Assembly (NCBI GenBank): GCA_029237695.1
Contig: CM055277.1
Coordinates: forward strand, 36,490,242 to 36,554,241
Direction: 5' to 3'
DNA: 64,000 nucleotides
From: Conchocele bisecta
Lineage: Eukaryota; Mollusca; Bivalvia; Lucinida; Thyasiridae
Part shown: positions 13,448 to 25,483 of the stretch, one piece after another
Layout: each line of letters starts with the position of its first letter
Numbering within the stretch: the first letter of the stretch is position 1
Notes under the pieces: generated by a model
Told to the model about the DNA's origin: nothing
What the model saw: the letters and a program-made list of their open reading frames with translations, nothing else
Database searches by the model: none
Position numbers and translations under genes: made by a program

Positions 13448-13810
13448 AGTAGGCATAACAGTTTGCCTATAAGAATTAAATAAGTGTATAATTGTGTAAC
13501 TACGGTACATGTATTCCGCCAGTTTTAAAAATTACGAGTGCAGGCCCACTATACACATATAATCATTCAGTAATATTGATTTTACTGATAGTGACTCGCG
13601 GTGGTATCAGGCTATTTTGATATGCAAATGAGACATGACATTTTTAAATTATTTATACCCATTAAATGTGTCGCCCGAACAAATATTTTTATTGACACAT
13701 TATAAAGTACGATCATAGTGCACATAACAAAACTAAGCAGACAGAATATAGTTTCCATTAACCTTTAATGGAAACACGGTTATCGCCCCTGATATCAGTG
13801 ATGAAATTCA
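13448..13810 (+). mobile_element. Family A transposon A2, fragment
   Basis: Partial copy from ctagtaggcataacag to cggttatcgcccctgatatc; terminal repeats mostly lost. Directly follows MITE K2. Confidence 0.78.
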
Positions 13811-13839
13811 CGTTTCATACAAAAAGAAAAAGTACATGT

Positions 13840-14810
13840 ATATTTTCACGTACATGTACAAATGGGGGGAAAATCCCAAAATCAGAACTGAATATTTACA
13901 ATAACAAAACTATATATTCAGCGCTGAAATCAGAATAATCCTGGTCTGATACCAGGTCCTCGCCACACCAGAATCACTTGGCCCCTCCCAAAAGCAGTAG
14001 GATAAGTAATAATCTTACTACTTTTATAATGGGCAATAACCCAATTCAACTCCAAGGTAACAAAAGAGCCAAAGATAAAAATGTACTGAAGGGTCAAACC
14101 AGGCAAATAGTGATTCCTATATGGAGGAACCACTACCGTTAATTTAAGTCGTCTCGTTCTCCCGACCACCACCCACGTAAAGTTTTGTATTACTTTTATA
14201 ATAGTTTTTTTTTCAGATGGAAAATATACAAATTAGGTCACAATTAACAACTAAAGTGTAAATCAGATCTGATTAGCTATTCTGTAGAGGAAGCCTACGT
14301 ATATCATTTATTTGTTTGTTGGGGTCTAACGGCCTATCAACAGATGCGGTCATTTAAGGCCGGGTCAATGGGTTTAGTAATAAATCCCATTACCTGTACA
14401 AGTACATGTTCAAGTACATGTACAAATGGGGGGTAAAATCCTAAAATCAGAAATTAATATTTACAATAAAAGAACTATATACTCAGCCCTGAAATCAGGA
14501 TGATCCTGGTCTGATGCCAGGTCCTCGCCACACCAGAATCACATGGCCCCTCCCAAAAGCAGTAGGATCAGTAATAATCTTACTACTTCTATAATGGGCA
14601 ATTACCCAATTCAACTCCCAGGTAACAGAAAGAGCGAAAGATGAAAACGTGCATGAGGGCCAAACCAGGCAAATCGTGATCCATACGTATTACTTTTATA
14701 ATATTTTTTTTCAAATGGAAAATATACAAATTGTGTCACAATTAACAACTAAAGTGTAAATCAGATCTGATTAGCTATTATGTAGAGGAAGCCTACATGT
14801 ATGAATGGAA
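13840..14810 (+). repeat. Direct duplication of about 450 bp containing repeat J
   Basis: tacatgtacaaatgggggg, gaatcacttggcccctccca, aatatacaaattaggtcaca and gatctgattagctatt occur in order at 13850-14290 and again at 14405-14800. The second starts after a gtctaacggcctatcaacag segment at 14325. Confidence 0.8.
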
Positions 14811-14873
14811 TAGTAACTCTGCTACAGACGGTACAGGAGTAGATTGCAAGAGTTATTGTTCGCAACTACAATA
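14808..14873. repeat. Half of the gcgaacaataactc palindrome
   Basis: gaatagtaactctgctacag to agagttattgttcgcaacta. A complete palindrome is at 34603-34697. Confidence 0.6.
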
Positions 14874-15792
14874 ACATGGTTCAATAATAATGAGACATCA
14901 GTGATTCGATATTTTATGTACATATTGGTGTCGTTTTTTCTAGTTTCGATGTAGAACCAATAATTCATTAAACTGTGTTTATTCCATTGGGTGACAGTCC
15001 AGTTGTTACATTTATAACAGTATAGCCAATTGTTCTCGCATATTTTTTTAATTTTATTTCCAATTCAAGGGACCAGGGGTCTCAGAAATGTAATTTCCGT
15101 TATGTACATTTACATGACGTAAATATAGCTTTTCATTTACATTTTTTTCTTTTCAACGGCATAAAACATACAACTGAAGGGGCATCTATTTAGAAAAGTG
15201 TCAAGAATATGGTAAGCTAATTGTATTAGTGCGAAACAGAGAAATTTAGTAACAAGTCGTGGAATTTCTCATTTATGGTAACCCAACAACATGTATTTAA
15301 TATGAATCAGTAAAGTTAAGCAAAACAAAATAGCTTGGCAACTAACAGAATGCCGTGTTTTACCACATGTACCAACCATCGTTATATACATGGTATTATA
15401 CATAGTTTCTTTACTGAAAAAAAAATAATTTTCCTTATAAATTGTGTGATTTGTCAGTAAATTACACCGGGACACCAGATGTACATAAAATATAGAATCA
15501 CTGACATACATATCTGTACATGTATCAAACCAATGAAAACTGACATTCTGATCTGCATATAAAAAATGTCATTTCGGCTAATTCTGCGCACCGGCTAATG
15601 CACAATTCACGTAATGTTTTGCCCAGCTTTAATTACGTCAGAATAAATTATGTTGATTTTGGAATAAATCAGCTGATTAACGGTATACTAAGTCACAATT
15701 TTATCCCATTCCAATAGTTTGGTAAAAAGTTATTCAGAACATGGTCAAAATGATTAGTGGTCCTGCTTACTAAATTAATAGATCAACAACAG
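14874..15792. other. No gene recognised
   Basis: AT-rich sequence without identifiable repeats or coding exons. Confidence 0.5.
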
Positions 15793-16203
15793 CAGGCGCG
15801 GATCTAGCCACTGAGGAACGGGGGGGTTGTAATATTGTCGAGCTCCACAAAGTGGAGCGAGTGCTAGGGGTGTCCGGGGGCATGCCCCCCCGGAATTTTT
15901 TTGAAACCTAGATGACCTGAAATGCACTCTCCTGTGTTTTAATGGTTTTAAATTTAGATTCCAAATGGTGGTAAACTGCGACATATTAATGCAAATTACT
16001 GGTACTGCACCTGTATTTTGTAAATGTACGGCCGAAATCACATATTTGTATGCTTTAATATCGTTTCTGACTGTAGATGTACTCTGCCGAACATATCTGC
16101 CAGTTACCCAGCCTGGCCATTTTTTTTTTTTTAGATCTACGTAAACTCTGTGGCTGAACGGGGGGGTTGCGACCCCCACAACCCAGTGCTAGATCCGCCC
16201 CTG
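15793..16203. mobile_element. MITE with CAGGGGCGGATCTAGC-type ends
   Basis: Left end caggcgcggatctagcca; right end inverted, gtgctagatccgcccctg. ACGGGGGGGTTG is inverted inside both ends (15818, 16159). AACAG flanks both sides. CAGGGGCGGATC ends are typical of hAT MITEs, but an 8-bp duplication is not clear. Confidence 0.75.
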
Positions 16204-18189
16204 AACAGATCTGTTAAAAAAAGCTTCATAAACCAATAATACACATGCAAAATATACCGACATTGGTTATTATTTTATTCCCGTATTATTCGCAAAACTC
16301 AAGGACAAAATGGACTGATATTTTGATCAAATTTGGCTGGGTCTCCGCTAGGCGGATACAGATAATAGACGACAGATGAAATAGTAAAAGCCATCTGTTT
16401 AGCCGTGATTATCTAGGCTAAGAACTGCCTTGAATATTCAGGGAATTTAGACTGAATATGGACATTTTCACGAAAATTATTATTAGGTGTGCAGAATTAA
16501 CAGACACGATTGTAATCCCAACAAACATACAGTCTCCACCCCCGCCCATATTTCGTGAGGTCACCCCAATGAAGCAAAGAAGTCCCTCATCACCACCCCA
16601 GACCAAACATGGGTACCCTGTGTACAAATAAATTTTAGGAAGCCCACCCCATGCACTGCAATACAAATACTTAATACAAATACTGCACTTCAATTTTTTT
16701 ACTTGTTTCGTCACTGTTGTTAAAGTTTTCTAAATAGTGTAAACACGTGACTTTCTGAAAACACTTGTCTTAAGAAAACAACATGAATAATCAGACATGT
16801 AAAATATTGGTGTGTGCAAAGCCACATACACGGTGAGAAGCCGGGTACACTTACTTGAATAGAAATACTGCACCGGCCTATATTCATGATATTTCAAGGA
16901 AAAGTCACCGCTGTGCAAATGCAGTGTACCTGGATTCGCACACCTCAATTTTTTACTTATTTCATCACTGTTGTTACAGTTTTTATAAACACATTTGACT
17001 CTCGTGGGGGGGGGGGGGGGAATGAAAGTAGTGTCTTTTTTAAGTGGCTAAAAGCCTATATACACAATAGATAACAGATAATAGCCTAAATAGATAATGA
17101 ATTGACTTGTTGGACTGAAAACATATATTCAAAGTGAATCTACAAGTATCGAGGTGCCACAAACACACAGATTCCGAGAGATGCACCATAAATTAGCTAT
17201 TTAAACAACAATTGTGGAAACAACATTGGTCGCGAAAACCAATGACTCGGCACATGCACAGGCAATGTTGAATATCCCCCACCCACTTGAATTCATGTTA
17301 GATTGAATACAATGGAATTATTTTAGTAGCCCTGTGGTTAAAAGTGCTGTCGAAGTCAGCACGATTCAAATATTGGTCAACAGTAATAAAGAAATAATTC
17401 CTACCTGAAACGAATGTTTCGTGTCTGGCAGCTAGTAGACTTGAAATGTAGGTCAATTATTGATGCGTCTTGGCTGTCGCCGTATTGTCCTCTGAACTTT
17501 AGCAAATTTGCAGAAATGTACGTACGTCTGTAGCATTCACAAATCGTCGAGTACACAATGAGTATCTGTATTTCCGTATTTACAGCTTATCAGCAATGAA
17601 GACAGCAATAATGTCACGATGGCTTCGACCAGTACGTGTAATGGCAATATGAGTTATGACCAATCATTGTATTATTACGCGTTTGGCAGGACACGAAATA
17701 TAGTATGACGTCACAATGAAAATAAAATCGCATTTAACAACAAATAGCTGACTTTTTAAACGTAAATTTGTTATTGGTTGGTATATTACATTAAAAAAAA
17801 GTGTCCTGTGTCCAATAAATTGGACACATGACACTATGGCGTTTAGTAAAAAGGTTCAAATATTGACTCTATATGTGCCGGACGTTCTAAATGAGGCTCC
17901 ATACGGGATAATCTATTTAAACTAAATTTCATTGGGAAGCTATTTTTTTGCAAATTACATGCGTATTATTATTTTAATATAACCTATCAATGTTTACAGG
18001 TGTTAGCATGTTTCAATATTGAACTAACATATAGCTTGTTGGTATTGGCACACTTTCATTTTACGAAGTTTCCCGCAGCGAACCCCATTCGGCCCATCGA
18101 CCGATTGTAATTATAGAACGCCTGTAACTATTCACGAGAATATAGGCGTTCTATGAAAATAAATGAAAAGCAATGTGCAATTGCCAGTA
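16204..18189. other. No gene recognised
   Basis: Contains a run of about 17 G (17005-17021), a duplicated segment around 16680-16760 and 16940-17000, and a hairpin agtgtcctgtgtccaat / attggacacatgacact at 17800-17842. Confidence 0.5.
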
Positions 18190-19000
18190 CCACACTATAT
18201 TAAAATAGCCTAAATGAGTCGACCATTTTGAATAAACAAAATTACAAATTACTTATTTAACCGCCTAACAAAATGCAGTAGTATACATAAGTAAAGCAAA
18301 AGTATATATTCAATAACTTTCGAGTTTTTGGAAAATATGGCAGCCATTTTGAATTAAGCACGCTCTTTAAGAAGAGCATAACAATTGATCTATATTTTTA
18401 ATATCGTATCTCAGATGAAAATCAAACTAATATGTTCATATCTAACTTAGTACCAAGATATGGTCCACCACAGCGTAGATAATGCTATCTGATCTTGATG
18501 AATATTTGGCGTCCATCTTGGATTCATATGGATTTGATAGCCTCCATCTATATTTAAAATTAATGCATGGTATCCAAAGGTTTTTATGCGTCCGTCAGAT
18601 CAAGACACACGTGCCTATGTGTTTGTATTCATCAAATCAGTACACATTTCAGGCTAAATATTGATGCTTGGCGGCCATCTTGAATATGTTGATACTCTTA
18701 ACGATAGAGACGTCCGAGCAAACCGAATTGCTTAGTATATGGCCCATAAAACAATAATCACTAATAAAACATACTTTATCGGATTGTTCTGTAATGTTAT
18801 GCTGTAATGTTATGCAAGTACATATTGCATTATCAAAATAAAATGCGTTTTGCACTCATTTGACCCATGTGCACTTAATGACCCCAAAATGACATAGTCC
18901 CACCTGATTTGATTGACCGACACCGGATTCGTGTTCAGGAAGATATAATGCATTGATTTAAAGTAGTCGTTGCTTTTGCTCTCTCGGGTTGAACAGAATT
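18190..19000 (-). repeat. Inverted copy of the 3505 repeat family
   Basis: Contains the complementary sequences tttgacccatgtgcacttaa, gattgaccgacaccggatt and ttgctctctcgggttgaaca. Upstream are recurring ggcagccattttgaat, ggcgtccatcttggat and ggcggccatcttgaat. Confidence 0.65.
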
Positions 19001-19109
19001 CATTTTATGGGTGCTTGCCCCCTACTAGTAGCGGTTAGCGTCGTATTTATTTGACTAACCTATATCAACTTGTGACCAATACATATAGTTCATATATGAG
19101 TTCCTATCT

Positions 19110-19200
19110 GTTGCATGTAGCGTAGTGGTTACAGTTATCTTTTTGTAAAAATTTTTTTTTTCGTTGAGGGTTGTGGGTTCGAAACCACCACCATGACCAC
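19110..19200 (+). repeat. tRNA-like SINE head
   Basis: An A-box-like TAGCGTAGTGG at 19118 and a B-box GGTTCGAAACC at 19176 with an intact T arm (GTGG/CCAC). The centre is T-rich and the acceptor stem does not pair, so this is a tRNA-derived SINE or pseudogene, not a working tRNA. Confidence 0.5.
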
Positions 19201-19264
19201 TGTGTTATATTTTTTTTATAATTTAATGTTGGCCCTCACTTCATCATGTTCATCGTCCCAGATA

Positions 19265-19580
19265 TTTGCGTTTATTATCGGTATTATCTTTTGATGTGCA
19301 ATGATCATGCATACTTGTAAATCTGTCGAACATATTTTTCAGGTGACGCATTTAATTAGTATAAATAATTATAAAATATCATGTCTCATTGTATTTAAAA
19401 ATAGCCTGATACCACCGCGAGTCACTATCCGTAAACTAGATATTACTAAATGATTATATCTGTATAGCGGGAACTCGTACTTTTTAGAACGGGTGGAATA
19501 GTGACACAATTATTATATATACTCTTACTTAATTAATTCCTATAAAGAACATTTTCTGCCTACTGAGTAAGCATGTACCT
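19265..19580 (-). mobile_element. Family A transposon A3, truncated
   Basis: One end is intact: ctactgagtaagcatgtacct followed by TTAA at 19581. The other end is lost near 19265. Confidence 0.8.
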
Positions 19581-19584
19581 TTAA

Positions 19585-20917
19585 GGTAATTAATTGGCTC
19601 GCAGACATTTCAAACCATGGCATATGAGTGTGTCAAGCCAATGTGTCAAGCCAATGGCCGTTCCGGCATTGGCCTGTTTTCCTTTCCGGATTTAGTATGA
19701 AAATAGTTGTAATTAATGCAGTCGAACTGTGTGCTTTAATTTTAACCTAGCTAGTTCATTCTCTTACCGGTGCACTGTGCCAGTATGTCAGACCGTGTTA
19801 AGCATGTTAAGGGTTGAGTATGAGTGCATATGCTATATGGAGACTCAGCCGTAACAGTGTTATCCTATCTTATGATGCTATTTCAGGATTGGTCAGGGCA
19901 AAGCAGATAAACGAGAGAAGGATCCATATGGTATGGCAATATATGATATGATATATTTTAGGTCCCACCTACGGTCGTTTCGCGGCTTGTCGTTATATAC
20001 GAACTGCTATTATTCAAATTTGAATGCGGCAACATAGCGTATATCTGTTTGTATTTGGTTAGACGTTACACTAAGTATCTCTCTCTATATATATATAAGT
20101 ATCAGACTGCCAGTTGTTTAGAATTTTGAACCAAATCATGCAGCTTATAGTTTTATGGAATGATAAAGAATGGCAACGAACCATACTGCCGGTCGTGGTC
20201 CGAAATTAAAAACAATATAATTTCATAATATGCATATCATAGTCAATGATGTTTAATCTAGAGTAATGCGGCGGCCAATTCCGGCCTAAAATACATTAAT
20301 CCGTGATAGTTGTGGTGGGAAAACCGGAGTACCCTGGGAAAACCACCTCACACCGACAAGTAATGACTTCTTCATAGACGTTCGTGAAGAGCTGAGATCA
20401 AACAGCTATACCGGGTGACCAGTGCCGGTGTTTTGCTGCCGGTGTAATACGGCATCAACTATTGATGCTATGGAATTCTTCTCACCTTCCAGCTACAATA
20501 ATTCGCCTGCGATATGTTTTCTACGGAAACAATTTGACCCATTCAAATAATGTGAGCAACTGAAGTGCATACCCAAACCTGTTGATGTTATGTCAAAATT
20601 TAGTAAACTGTACATATACTTTATACCTTTAAACAAATAATCTTTAATGTAGAACTAGTAACTTGCCAAAAATAATGGAAGCTATATTTTCTCTAGTTGT
20701 TGTTCAACATTCAACATAACGAAATGAAGCTTTCAAATTTACAAGATATACATATAAATGCAGATAAACACCTTGACACGGTAAAATAACTAATTTCTGC
20801 ATGTGTATGTTCTTTATTAATAATTTATTGATACAGCTTTGACAGTTTTATATCGCTAATATATCAAACACGCCGGATAACCGATTGCAACACAAAATCA
20901 CTCTTCCATGCGTTACA
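19585..20917. other. Intergenic, with one dispersed-repeat fragment
   Basis: At 20275-20440, ggcggccaattccggcctaa, gggaaaaccggagtaccctg and aaccacctcacaccgacaag resemble a widespread mollusc repeat. Nothing else recognised. Confidence 0.5.
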
Positions 20918-20921
20918 TTAA

Positions 20922-21465
20922 AGGTACATGCCCACTCAGTAGGCACAAACTGTTATTTATGGGAATTAAATAAGTGTATAATTGTGTCACTATTCCACCA
21001 GCTCTAACAGTTACGAGTGCCGGCTATACAGATATAATCATTTAGTAATATTTATTTTACTGATCATGCTGACAGTGACTCGCGGTGGTATCAGGCTATT
21101 TTCACATGCAAATGAGGCATGACATTCTTTAATTATTTATACTAATTAAATGCGTCACCTGAAAAAAATAAAATATATTTAATTCGACAGATTATAAAGT
21201 ATGATCATTGCACATCAAAAACTAAATAGAGAGAATATATAGTAATGTCCGTTAACAGTTTAAGGAAACACGGTTATCGCCCCTGATATCAGTGTGGAAC
21301 TTTTTGTCTGATATAAAATATGTAATACTGCCAATCAAAATGTGGGTAATGGTGAATGAATGTTTATTTTGCCAGAAGATGTCATATCTACAGAATACAC
21401 AAAAAACTATCTGTCTCCCTATATTATAACCTGACATTTTGTGTCTACTGAGTGGACATGCACCT
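20922..21465 (+). mobile_element. Family A transposon, full copy A4 (TTAA flanks)
   Basis: A 544-bp element with ends AGGTACATGCCCACTCAGTA and the inverted tctactgagtggacatgcac ct, flanked by TTAA at 20918-20921 and 21466-21469. The interior includes gaggcatgacattctttaat and aacacggttatcgcccctga and is non-coding. TTAA duplications are typical of piggyBac and Kolobok superfamilies; which one applies cannot be told from the ends. Confidence 0.88.
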
Positions 21466-22059
21466 TTAAAGAGATGTGGTTGAATTGCTACCCTCCCGAA
21501 AGGTATGGAGTGGGATAGCAATTTTGTTTCTACTCACCTTCCTGCTTGGTACCTCAAGCACCCAGCCCCAAAATATAACTTTTTCCGGGCCTGCGTGCTA
21601 TTTTTGGTTTGACACTGCTAATACCTTCTTTGGGACCCTGGTAATACATTTCAACTGTATAGACCTTCCAAATTTTTTCTCAATGCTCAGGAACGGAAAT
21701 CCAAAATGGCCGCCCACATTTAGAGTGAAATACCATTAGTGCCGCAGGGATTATTTGAAATGTCATAAACATTCATAGATTGTGACTTTGCCATACTTAC
21801 TCGATTTATATTACATGAAATACAAACTATTCATATGCAATTTCGATTTTATAGGATAATCCGGGTTCCTCACAGAAAAAATCACACTTGCAACTCGTGT
21901 AATGTTTATATGATAGACATTTTCTATCACACATGGTAACACGTGCATATTGCTTATGTGGAAACTTGGTTGAATTGTCAGAAGTTCGGACATATTTGGA
22001 GCATCATTAGACGATAGCGTTGGTCTGTCAGGTTTTTCTGCATTCTGCGCTAGACTTTC

Positions 22060-24780
22060 AGAACAGACACAAGCCAATCAAATTGGTTAGCTGCCCCTCA
22101 TTCCCGAGTCTCCCACCAACCCAGCGATTCTCAAGTAGAAAATGGTCCGTCTTGTTAACATTTCACATGCTCTAGATGATGAATGGACCATCATTACTGG
22201 AGATCAAGCCACGTATGAACTTGCAACAGTTCTCCGCCAAAAGCACGATGACCTATTCGGAAAGGCTGTTCTCCTTCTTGGTGGGTTTCATCAGACACAC
22301 AATGTCTTCAAGGCCATATGCAAGATTATACGTCGCAGTGGTGCGGAAGAACCCATTGCAACAACAGGTCTCTACTATGAAAGAACAACCAATAAGATAA
22401 TGGGCGAGAAAGGGGATTACTACCTAACACTTCATGTTATTTGAATACTTAGTGAAGCATTCACTCACTTGCACTGGCGAGCATTCGAAAGCTGGGTACT
22501 GAGCACCACGAAAACGTTTGCAACACTCGTGTGACTAGGGTTATTGACGCAATTGTTGACAATGACATCGCAGCTGATGAACAAATTCAACTGATCCGTG
22601 ATATTGACCAGGAGCTGACCGATCTACGCAGGTCTCTTGCTCAGTTCAATCAGTCATTGCAAACTCACCCCGCATCTTTGTTCTGGTTGACCTTCCTGGA
22701 AATGACATATATTATTCACGAATTTCTGTACTGCCAGCGCGAAGGAATTTGGTTGGGAAGCATGAAGCTAACGGCAGACATGTTACCATACATGGCCGCT
22801 GCTGGTCACCACAAGTACGCTCTGCAGTCTTTGCCTCTGTATATTAAAGAAATGAAGGACATGCATTCCGTTGCTCAAGAGGTACATGATGTGTTGATGG
22901 CTGGGGCATTTGTTGGCAGGCGAGCTTATGGGTGTCACAATGCTGTCTCGCCCCACATGTTTCTAGAACAAACATATAGCGCAGACGCAAAGGAGGTGGG
23001 TGGTCTAGCTGGAATCACAACAAATCAATCTGCTCGAAACAAATGGGCATATACGAAACATCACACAGCTGCTGTTTCATCCCAGTTGAAGCAGATGATT
23101 GACACTGACACGGATACAGCAGATGGTATCCATCATGAATCCGGTGATACCCAGATTATTCGCAGTAGAGAACAAGTGTTAACGATGATCGAGGCTGTAG
23201 ATGAAAATCCATTTATGTCAGATAACGACCATACCTTTTAACATCGTCACGGGAGAACATGCTCAGCCCGTTGTCAATCAGACATGACGAATGTCAGATA
23301 GATTAGCCGTTGTGCCTTAAGCAATGTACTCGCTGGAAATGACAACAGAATTGTGAAGCTAAACACATTCTACACTCAGCACAAACAGTCCAAGAAGTCG
23401 ACCAAGACCCAAAGTAAAAGTCAGAACAATGAAATAGAGACCATGTTGATAATGACACAGCTAATTGCATCGGGAATAGAAGTTGATGTTGTAAATACTG
23501 TTGGACATTATGAATGTAGCAAAGTGCCACCATCATTATTTCAGGAAGACGGCACCAGGCGGACACAGGATACAAAGTCAAGTCTAGTAAAGGTGACATT
23601 GAAAGAAACGAAAGTGGACCTCGTATCCAGTCTTCCCGATGGAGAACTGAACACAACCGTAATTGTTGATGCCATGCATTCTGTTAACAAATGGTCATTC
23701 AAGAAAGGTGAAACGTTTGGCACGATTGGCGATCGTTATCTTGAGAAGCTGCTCAATGATGCACCAACTCCGACCAAATGTATCCACTTTTGTTGTGACA
23801 GGTATCGATCAGTCAGTATCAAATCAGCAACGCGTCATAAACGAAAGCGAGATACCCATAAAGCCAAGGCATACGAGGTGTGCAAGCACTATCTCGCCTC
23901 TGACGTCAGAGACTTCTTCGCACTTGATGAAAACAAGCTGCACTACTCAATTATGTGATTGGTCAGCAAGGCCACTAATACGGACAGATATAAACCTGTA
24001 CCTCAGTGGAGGATTCAAAGAGGAGACGAAAACCATATTAGTTACACATGAACAGGTGTCCCCTGTTCCTCAGCAATTATTCTGCACACAGTTTATGCCG
24101 CTGAACATGGTGCCGAGAGGGTAATCGTGCATGCCAATCACACAGACGTCGTGGTACTTTGCATTTACTATGCAAACACAGATAAACTGGAGAACTTGAA
24201 GGAATTGTGGGTTCGCACTGATTTTAACAAATATCTACCAATCCATGACATTGCATCAGTGCTCGGGCCTTCTGTGTGTGACAGACTGCCATTTGTCCAC
24301 AGTGTCAGTGGCAGAGACATCACCAACTACCCATATTTCACTGGGAAGAGGGCATGGTTTGATGCAATGTTGACGGTTCAGACACCTGCCATGGAGCTCT
24401 TCGGCGAACATGACATCGGGTCAGAGATCACCAAAGAGACAACACAGTTGTTGATCAAGGTATACAGCAAGAAGAATTTGCCATAATGATTGCCAAACGT
24501 GCCCACCTGTTAAAACCGACTTTGCCAGCCTTCAACAACTTCGGCTGATGTGACGACGACGCTGGCAAATCACACAGCACTGTATATTCAACCTCCAATC
24601 ATTGGCATGAATTAATGTCACAGTCTCTGTCATGCAATTTCAAGACTGGTTGTACAAGTAAAAGATGCTCTTGCTCGCGAAGAGGAGTTTGCTGTTGCAT
24701 CGGTTACAGATGCACTGGAACACAAGGAAAGTGCCATCGAATTCAGGACACAGAGTCAGATTCGGATATTGATTGAACTA
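22060..24780 (+). pseudogene. Broken transposon-like gene with Cys-rich CXC tail
   Basis: Successive fragments in shifting frames match, in order, a large uncharacterised protein family that I know from cnidarian and mollusc genomes. 22094-22440 has LLLGGFHQTHN and SGAEE, with in-frame TAG at 22088 and 22136. 22531-23241 has DMLPYMAAAGH, YIKEMKDMH, GGLAGITTNQSARNKW and ENPF. 23353-23958 has LPDGELNTTVIVDAMHSVNK and FCCDRYRSVSIKSA. 23950-24121 has SGGFKEETK. 24127-24483 has HTDVVVLC, LWVRTDF, LPIHDIASVLG and FVHSVSGRD. Around 24632 a tail reads CNFKTGCTSKRCSCSRRGVC. The order and spacing are those of one protein, but at least six stops or frameshifts break it, and the acidic motif normally preceding the DTDVVV strand is lost. 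The repeat-like distribution suggests a mobile element; the activity is unknown. The N-terminal part is absent here. Confidence 0.75.
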
Positions 24781-24789
24781 CTAGATTCT

Positions 24790-25478
24790 ACATCAGTATT
24801 ATATTATTGATTGTAGACATACTATATTGAAAACGACGCCAACATTCAAGACATATGTCCATACTCATTATATTGTGTAACGAACATGGTTAAGATGATA
24901 AATACAGCCAGTATGTGGCGGCCGTTTTGAATGATGAAACAAAATGTGCACTAATTGGAACGGTCGGCAGACATTTAACTGTATCATATCGTGACGTTTA
25001 AACTGACATTGTTGAATCTCGTTAGACCAAACGCGTATTTCGTGCATATATAACTGTTACTTGTTAGGTATATGTAGGTTTCACCAAAATTGACGGCCAT
25101 TTTGATTCTCGTATATATTGATACACACCGTTGTTGATATGAGGAAGAGAAATATAATTGTCTTCTATCCATTCAATCGTCATATCCAATCCGTATAAAG
25201 CGTGTGTACACAACTTTCACATATAAATCTCTTTGTATTGTTTATTTTCAGCGCCATCTTGAATATAATTTATTTATTTCGATATAGGTAAGTGTAGAAA
25301 ATTTAAAGTTTCATTATCTGCATAATTGACATGTTTCTGATTATTACTGATGCAGGGAAACAAATAGTACGTTTATTTTCCCAACACTTTGGCAACATTA
25401 ATTATATGTACACGGGGTAATGTCTTTGGATACATTGAGCAAAGATTCCAGAGGTCTATACATCATTTGTTACTTACT
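24790..25478. other. Degenerate satellite with ggccattttg motifs
   Basis: gtggcggccgttttgaat (24916), gacggccattttgatt (25092) and cagcgccatcttgaat (25249) recur about every 160-175 bp. No gene. Confidence 0.5.
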
Positions 25479-25483
25479 ATAAC

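Noticed and set aside
13930..14172. 80-codon minus-strand frame, similar to a frame at 10827-11048
   Set aside because: The similarity exists because both are translations of dispersed repeat J; stops differ between copies.
19110..19200. Functional tRNA gene
   Set aside because: A and B boxes exist but the acceptor and anticodon stems do not form and the centre is a T run; kept as a SINE-like repeat.
21476..21739. 87-codon frame starting with a hydrophobic segment
   Set aside because: Starts at a non-ATG codon in flanking sequence next to A4 and includes the aaaatggccgcc satellite motif; no homology recognised.
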